DNA of 64,000 bases. Origin: Nitrosopumilus ureiphilus (GTDB lineage Archaea; Thermoproteota; Nitrososphaeria; Nitrososphaerales; Nitrosopumilaceae). Position numbers and translations under genes: made by a program. Below, piece by piece: positions 60,293-64,000 of this stretch. Below the pieces are notes generated by a model. The model was not told the DNA's origin. It worked only from the letters and a program-made list of their open reading frames with translations, and ran no database searches. The stretch spans positions 915,483-979,482 of the forward strand of contig NZ_CP026995.1 in NCBI RefSeq assembly GCF_013407185.1. Direction: 5' to 3'. Every line of letters starts with the position of its first letter. Within the stretch, counting starts at the first letter, position 1.

Positions 60293-60601
60293 TTATTTTT
60301 CCATGTGTTTTTTCATAGAGTCTAGTTTCTCTTCCATCTTGAGATGTTTGTCTCTTCTTGAATCAATTTTTATTACAACTTCAACTCTGGCAATTCCAAG
60401 ATTGTGGACCACTTCCATCATTATTTTTGTTGCGCTATTAATTACATCGATATTGTCTGACTCCAAAATTGTTCCCATAGGATTAATTTGATATCTCAAA
60501 TTCTCAATTTTTTGAATTGATTCTATTGCCTTTGCAATGTAAAAACTGGCACTGGTAGTCTTTGTTGCCATGGGATATATGGAAATTTCAGCTTGGATCA
60601 A
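60293..60601 (-). CDS. Thiamine-binding protein, MTH1187/YkoF-like
   Basis: 102 residues from TTG. The beta-alpha-beta pattern AEISIYPMATKTTSASFYIA, NLRYQINPMGTILE, VHNLGIARVEVVIKIDSRRD is typical of the MTH1187 family (thiamine or ligand binding). No thiamine genes lie next to it, so the ligand is inferred from the family. Confidence 0.85.
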   Translation of the reverse strand: MIQAEISIYPMATKTTSASFYIAKAIESIQKIENLRYQINPMGTILESDNIDVINSATKIMMEVVHNLGIARVEVVIKIDSRRDKHLKMEEKLDSMKKHMEK

Positions 60602-60664
60602 GATTGATTTTATACTGTTATTTTCATAATTATATCTTCTATGTGATTAATGATTAGAAATTGA

Positions 60665-60775
60665 TTATGGCGTTGGTTTGATAACTTTGGATTCTCTATC
60701 GCGTTTACAAAAACTACAATACTCCTCTGATGAATTTCTACTAATTGGGGTTAAACAATCATGGCAATACTTCAT
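60665..60775 (-). CDS. Tiny zinc-ribbon protein
   Basis: 36 residues: MKYCHDCLTPISRNSSEEYC and SFCKRDRESKVIKPTP. CHDC/CSFC knuckles 14 residues apart. ATG 60775. Same class as the other mini-ribbons. Confidence 0.65.
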   Translation of the reverse strand: MKYCHDCLTPISRNSSEEYCSFCKRDRESKVIKPTP

Positions 60776-60873
60776 GTTTATTGTTAGATCAATCCAGTAT
60801 ATTAGGAAACTAATTCTGAATTCTAATGACTTTTGTTAAATTGTTAATACCGATGGATTCTCTCTAAACATTG

Positions 60874-61029
60874 ATGATTCATAAAATTCGTTATTTTGAA
60901 TCCAAGCATCTATCTGAAGGCGTTTATCTTCAAGATGTCGTTAATGACTTTCTATCCACAAAAGGTGATAACATAATTGCCGTTCTGCCTATTATGGAGA
61001 GTGCCTTGTTAGTCCACTATACGGAATAA
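60874..61029 (+). CDS. Small hypothetical protein
   Basis: 51 residues: MIHKIRYFESKHLSEGVYLQ, then NIIAVLPIMESALLVHYTE. A mixed alpha/beta pattern without Cys. Complete ATG-to-TAA frame. Unknown. Confidence 0.5.
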   Translation: MIHKIRYFESKHLSEGVYLQDVVNDFLSTKGDNIIAVLPIMESALLVHYTE

Positions 61030-61174
61030 CCCTCTAATTTTTTATCTAATCTCAAAAATAATTAATCTACTACTAGTCCCAATAATATGATCTTGGCAAA
61101 TGATTAGTTACTTATACTACTGTCCCCCTTTAATGAAAAGATGAGAATATCCTACTGGGACTTAAAAACCGAAA

Positions 61175-61288
61175 ATGATTAAAGAAAAATGTGATAGATG
61201 CGGTTCACCATTAGGAACTGAAAGCAGAAAAACCAAACAAAGATTTTGTGGTAATTGCAAAAAGAAATTTGAATTATACAGAAAGTAA
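61175..61288 (+). CDS. Tiny zinc-ribbon protein
   Basis: 37 residues: MIKEKCDRCGSPLGTESRKT, then KQRFCGNCKKKFELYRK. CDRC/CGNC knuckles; basic. Probably nucleic-acid binding. ATG 61175. Convergent with the 61300 gene. Confidence 0.7.
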   Translation: MIKEKCDRCGSPLGTESRKTKQRFCGNCKKKFELYRK

Positions 61289-61299
61289 TGTTTTTTAGA

Positions 61300-61605
61300 T
61301 TATTCGGCAGGCTTTTTTTCTTTTCTTTTAGCACTGTCTTTTTTCCTTCTTGCACCAAAACTAATCAATACTAACAAAAATCCAATGCCAATTAGCATTC
61401 CAGCTAATGTGTTATAGTCTTGATTTTCTTGCTGTGCAATTAGCAAATCAACTGCCTCTTCTTCAGTCATTCCTGTCTGACCTGCAGGCATTGTTGCACT
61501 GATATTTATCACCAAAATCGTCCCGACAATAATCATTGCAAGACCTCCTGCCAGTATTCTTTTATCAACTAGAACCATTGATAACACTAGTTGTTGTTTT
61601 ACCAT
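61300..61605 (-). CDS. Two-helix membrane protein
   Basis: 101 residues. Helices near 16-34 (GGLAMIIVGTILVINISA) and 66-82 (TLAGMLIGIGFLLVLISFG), an external acidic loop and a lysine-rich tail. Function unknown. ATG 61605 or ATG 61575. Confidence 0.72.
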   Translation of the reverse strand: MVKQQLVLSMVLVDKRILAGGLAMIIVGTILVINISATMPAGQTGMTEEEAVDLLIAQQENQDYNTLAGMLIGIGFLLVLISFGARRKKDSAKRKEKKPAE

Positions 61606-61625
61606 ATATTAGGTATTTTCTTACT

Positions 61626-61916
61626 CTAGAATCCTTCAGGTGGTTTTTGAACAAAAACATTGCATACAAGTACATCTGTTTTTGAATCTCTGTATTGGAC
61701 ATTGCATGATACAAACTTTCCTTTCAATGCGCGCTCTAGATCTTCTTTTGTAGTTTCTCCATATTGTGGTTGATCAGGATCATCTATTTTTCCAATCATT
61801 ATTTTTTCAGTTTTGCCGTACTCCTCCTGATTATCTTTTCGTGTGTGACTAACAAGTAATTCAAATACGTTGTTTGTTAAGATTCCAATTACGGCTCCAC
61901 CAATTCCGTCTCCCAT
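61626..61916 (-). CDS. Small conserved-looking protein
   Basis: 96 residues: MGDGIGGAVIGILTNNVFEL, then a polar, Asp/Gln-rich middle (IDDPDQPQYGETTKEDLE) and strands CNVQYRDSKTDVLVCNVFVQ. Could be a small secreted or cytoplasmic protein. Family unknown. Confidence 0.65.
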   Translation of the reverse strand: MGDGIGGAVIGILTNNVFELLVSHTRKDNQEEYGKTEKIMIGKIDDPDQPQYGETTKEDLERALKGKFVSCNVQYRDSKTDVLVCNVFVQKPPEGF

Positions 61917-61942
61917 ATTTTTAAAATTTTTCTGTTCTATAA

Positions 61943-62770
61943 TTACTTGGTGGCTATGCTAAGTTCAAAATCTGGAACTAATTTTTTCTCTTTTGCCATC
62001 TCAAAGAGTTTCTTGATTGACTCCTCACCTGGATCTCCCATATTGACTGTTACCTGATTGACATACATTTTGACAAACTTTTCAATCAAGTCTCGCGGCT
62101 TTCCTCTGGAATGCTGCATTGCATATTCTATCGCGTCATCAAAATTCTCTAAACCAAACTCTATTGATGATTGGAGATATTTGTCAAACTTTGCAATTGT
62201 TTGCATGCCTAGGTCTGTTCTGATGACATTGATTCCAAGTGGAACTGGAAGACCATTTGTTGTCTTGTCCCACCATTCCCCAACATCTAAAATTTTGACG
62301 TTGCCTTCTTGTTCATATGATAATTGAGTTTCATGAATTACGAGCCCTGCGTCAACCTTGCCAGACTTTACTGCTTCTGGAATGTCGCTAAAATTCATCT
62401 CAACATAATCAAACTTTCCAATCATTAACTGAAGTAGCAAAAATGCAGATGTCATTTTTCCAGGTATTGCAATTTTACATTTTTTCAATTCATCAATTGA
62501 TTTTTGCTCTCTTGCTGTAACAATTGGCCCATAACCTATTCCAAAACTTCCGCCACTTCTCAGTATTGTATATCCTGGAATATATGCACATGCATGAACT
62601 GAAACTGCAGTAACGTCAAGTTCTGGGTCTGTTGCCTTGCGATTTAATTTCTCAATATCTTCAATGACGTGATTGACTTTAAAGTCTGGTGATGGCACTT
62701 TGCCTGTAAACATCCCATAAAACATGAATGCATCATCTGAATCAGGAGTGTGGCCTACAGAAATTTCCAT
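61943..62770 (-). CDS. mqnD: MqnD-like 1,4-dihydroxy-6-naphthoate synthase
   Basis: 275 residues. Periplasmic-binding-protein-like fold starting EISVGHTPDSDDAFMFYGMF. Middle: RSGGSFGIGYGPIVTARE and GKVDAGLVIHETQLSYEQEG, DVGEWWDKTTNGLPVPLGIN. This pattern matches MqnD of the futalosine menaquinone route; MqnA is the close alternative. Together with MqnE at 57810 it indicates that quinone pathway. Confidence 0.85.
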   Translation of the reverse strand: MEISVGHTPDSDDAFMFYGMFTGKVPSPDFKVNHVIEDIEKLNRKATDPELDVTAVSVHACAYIPGYTILRSGGSFGIGYGPIVTAREQKSIDELKKCKIAIPGKMTSAFLLLQLMIGKFDYVEMNFSDIPEAVKSGKVDAGLVIHETQLSYEQEGNVKILDVGEWWDKTTNGLPVPLGINVIRTDLGMQTIAKFDKYLQSSIEFGLENFDDAIEYAMQHSRGKPRDLIEKFVKMYVNQVTVNMGDPGEESIKKLFEMAKEKKLVPDFELSIATK

Positions 62771-62853
62771 GTTTATTTCCTAAATTCTCGTAATAAATAC
62801 CAAAACCTGTCTTGAATCGTTTTTCTAATATATGTCTGAAATAACTTGTTATC

Positions 62854-63759
62854 ATGAATTCCATTGAAGCATATGAAAAAGACATAGAGTTTCAATTGAG
62901 TTTTTTAAAATCTTTTAAAAATCAAAAACCACTTTCTCCAAATCTTCAAAAAAATATTTTGTTTACTGGTAGTGGCGATTCCCTTGTATCTTCAATGCTG
63001 GCCGAATCGTTTTCAAATGGAATTGTAAAAGCGATGGATCCACTAGATTTGTATTCAAATAAGAAACTTGTAAAATCTAAGCATGTTTATTTTGTATCAA
63101 TATCTGGAAATACTATTACTAACATCAAGGTTGCCAAGATTGCAAAAAAAGCAACTGCAATAACATCCAATCCCAACAGTAAATTGGCAAGGGTGTCTGA
63201 TGAAGTAATTTTACTTGTCTCTCCAAATAATGATATATTTACTGCTGGAAGTATCTCGTTTTTAGAAAGTGCACTAACGTGTATTTCTTTGGTCAGAAAG
63301 ATAACGATTCCAAAAAATGACAAATTATTTTTTAAAGCAAAATCTGATGCAAACAAAGCAAAAATTTCAAAAAGATTGTTTATTTTGGGAAATATGCATA
63401 CCTACCCATTGGCAATGTACTGTGCTGCAAAATTCTATGAAATTTTAGGTTATGATGCTCATTATTGTAGGATAGAGCAGTTCTCTCACATGGAATTATT
63501 TTCTTCAAAAAAGGGAGACACTGTAATGATTTTTGAGGAGAAAAACTCTCACAATAAACAACTAGTAAAACACCTCCAAAAAATTGGCATAAATGTAATC
63601 CATCCTGACGTGCCATCTGAAAAGATATCTCAAATGATTTACTTTACATTTTTCTCTCAACTCCTTTCTCTAAACGAGGGAAAAAAGAAAAAGAAAAATG
63701 ATTGCTATTTTGTTACGGCAGATAAAATTCGAAATGTTTCAAACCAAATGATCTATTGA
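62854..63759 (+). CDS. SIS-domain sugar-phosphate isomerase-like protein
   Basis: 301 residues. SIS domain (LFTGSGDSLVSSMLAESF, VYFVSISGNTITNIKVAKIA, AITSNPNSKLARVSDEVILL), a second helical/beta half (FILGNMHTYPLAMYCAAKFY; SHMELFSSKKGDTVMIFEE), like bifunctional phosphoglucose/phosphomannose isomerases. Sugar substrate unknown. ATG 62854, 84 bases from the divergent mqnD. Confidence 0.85.
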   Translation: MNSIEAYEKDIEFQLSFLKSFKNQKPLSPNLQKNILFTGSGDSLVSSMLAESFSNGIVKAMDPLDLYSNKKLVKSKHVYFVSISGNTITNIKVAKIAKKATAITSNPNSKLARVSDEVILLVSPNNDIFTAGSISFLESALTCISLVRKITIPKNDKLFFKAKSDANKAKISKRLFILGNMHTYPLAMYCAAKFYEILGYDAHYCRIEQFSHMELFSSKKGDTVMIFEEKNSHNKQLVKHLQKIGINVIHPDVPSEKISQMIYFTFFSQLLSLNEGKKKKKNDCYFVTADKIRNVSNQMIY

Positions 63760-63807
63760 TCTTTTACAAGGCTAAGGTTTAATACCTGAATACTAGGGTC
63801 TGCGAAT

Positions 63808-64000
63808 ATGGTAAAATTCAAGTCAACAGGGGAAGTTCTAAAAATTATCAAGAACAAAGACCAAATCCGTAACTTTGGTGTTATTGCTCACGTTGACCAT
63901 GGAAAGACTACAATGAGTGACAGTCTTTTGGCAAACTCTGGAATTATTGCACCGTCTGCTGCTGGAAAAGCTTTGGCAATGGACTTTGACAAAGAAGAAC
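63808..64000 (+). CDS. fusA: Elongation factor 2 (N-terminal part)
   Basis: Frame ATG 63808 runs off the window: [61 protein letters not shown]1 box AHVDHGKTT is the archaeal EF-2 GTPase signature. Translocation factor of the ribosome. The rest lies past 64000. Confidence 0.95.
   Translation, partial: MVKFKSTGEVLKIIKNKDQIRNFGVIAHVDHGKTTMSDSLLANSGIIAPSAAGKALAMDFDKEE

Noticed and set aside
1..64000. CRISPR array
   Set aside because: No run of regularly spaced direct repeats with unique spacers was seen, and no cas-like gene.

Overview
The window is AT-rich archaeal chromosome. The gene set points to an ammonia-oxidising thaumarchaeon (Nitrosopumilus-like; Nitrososphaerota). It has flap endonuclease with a C-terminal PIP box, archaeal EF-2, a PAC2 family protein, SNF2 helicase, winged-helix regulators, secreted Ig-like and thrombospondin-type proteins, roadblock-like small proteins, futalosine-pathway menaquinone genes and very many tiny Cys/His proteins. 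Starts are often TTG or GTG and Shine-Dalgarno sites are nearly absent, which fits leaderless archaeal transcripts. The genus is inferred from gene content and was not tested by search.

Layout. 1-7 kb: a partial coiled-coil gene, an acetyl-CoA synthetase, a PAS protein, a histidine-kinase relic, a secreted calcium-repeat protein and FEN1. 6.8-7.7 kb: a gene with an in-frame TGA, tRNA-Ser(CGA) and a frameshifted YnfA gene. 7.7-14.5 kb: secreted or membrane-anchored proteins around a double winged-helix regulator and its membrane partner; most of their upstream regions share a TTGTATCA-containing element. 14.5-15.1 kb: a candidate structured RNA. 15-23 kb: MFS transporter, small zinc proteins, nitroreductase, Lrp-type RAM domain, SRPBCC proteins, then a coiled-coil/JAMM/zinc-ribbon cluster. 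23-25.5 kb: two ABC permeases. 25.6-28.4 kb: tiny genes, four of them in tandem behind the same core promoter. 28.4-35.3 kb: secreted protein, PAC2, an intein-containing SNF2 helicase and superoxide dismutase. 36-39 kb: a 1026-residue surface protein. 39.4-40 kb: a truncated gene joined to an IS200/IS605 remnant. 40-46 kb: roadblock-like, zinc-ribbon, FAD-oxidase and HD-domain genes.

46.1-54.2 kb looks like an integrated mobile element. It has a tyrosine recombinase, an HUH-type Rep-like protein, ribbon-helix-helix and zinc-finger mini-proteins, a membrane protein and a winged-helix regulator with a palindromic operator. An imperfect 22-bp direct repeat may mark its ends.

54-64 kb returns to host genes: J-domain protein, Lrp regulator, TPR proteins, an unusual Fic protein with a tiny overlapping partner, a second IS605 remnant, MqnE and MqnD, roadblock-like proteins, thiamine-binding protein, SIS-domain protein and the start of EF-2.

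The most unusual points are the intein at the SNF2 P-loop, the integrated Rep/integrase element, three families of short repeated regulatory-looking motifs, two candidate structured RNAs, a Fic protein lacking the usual catalytic His, and several recently broken genes.
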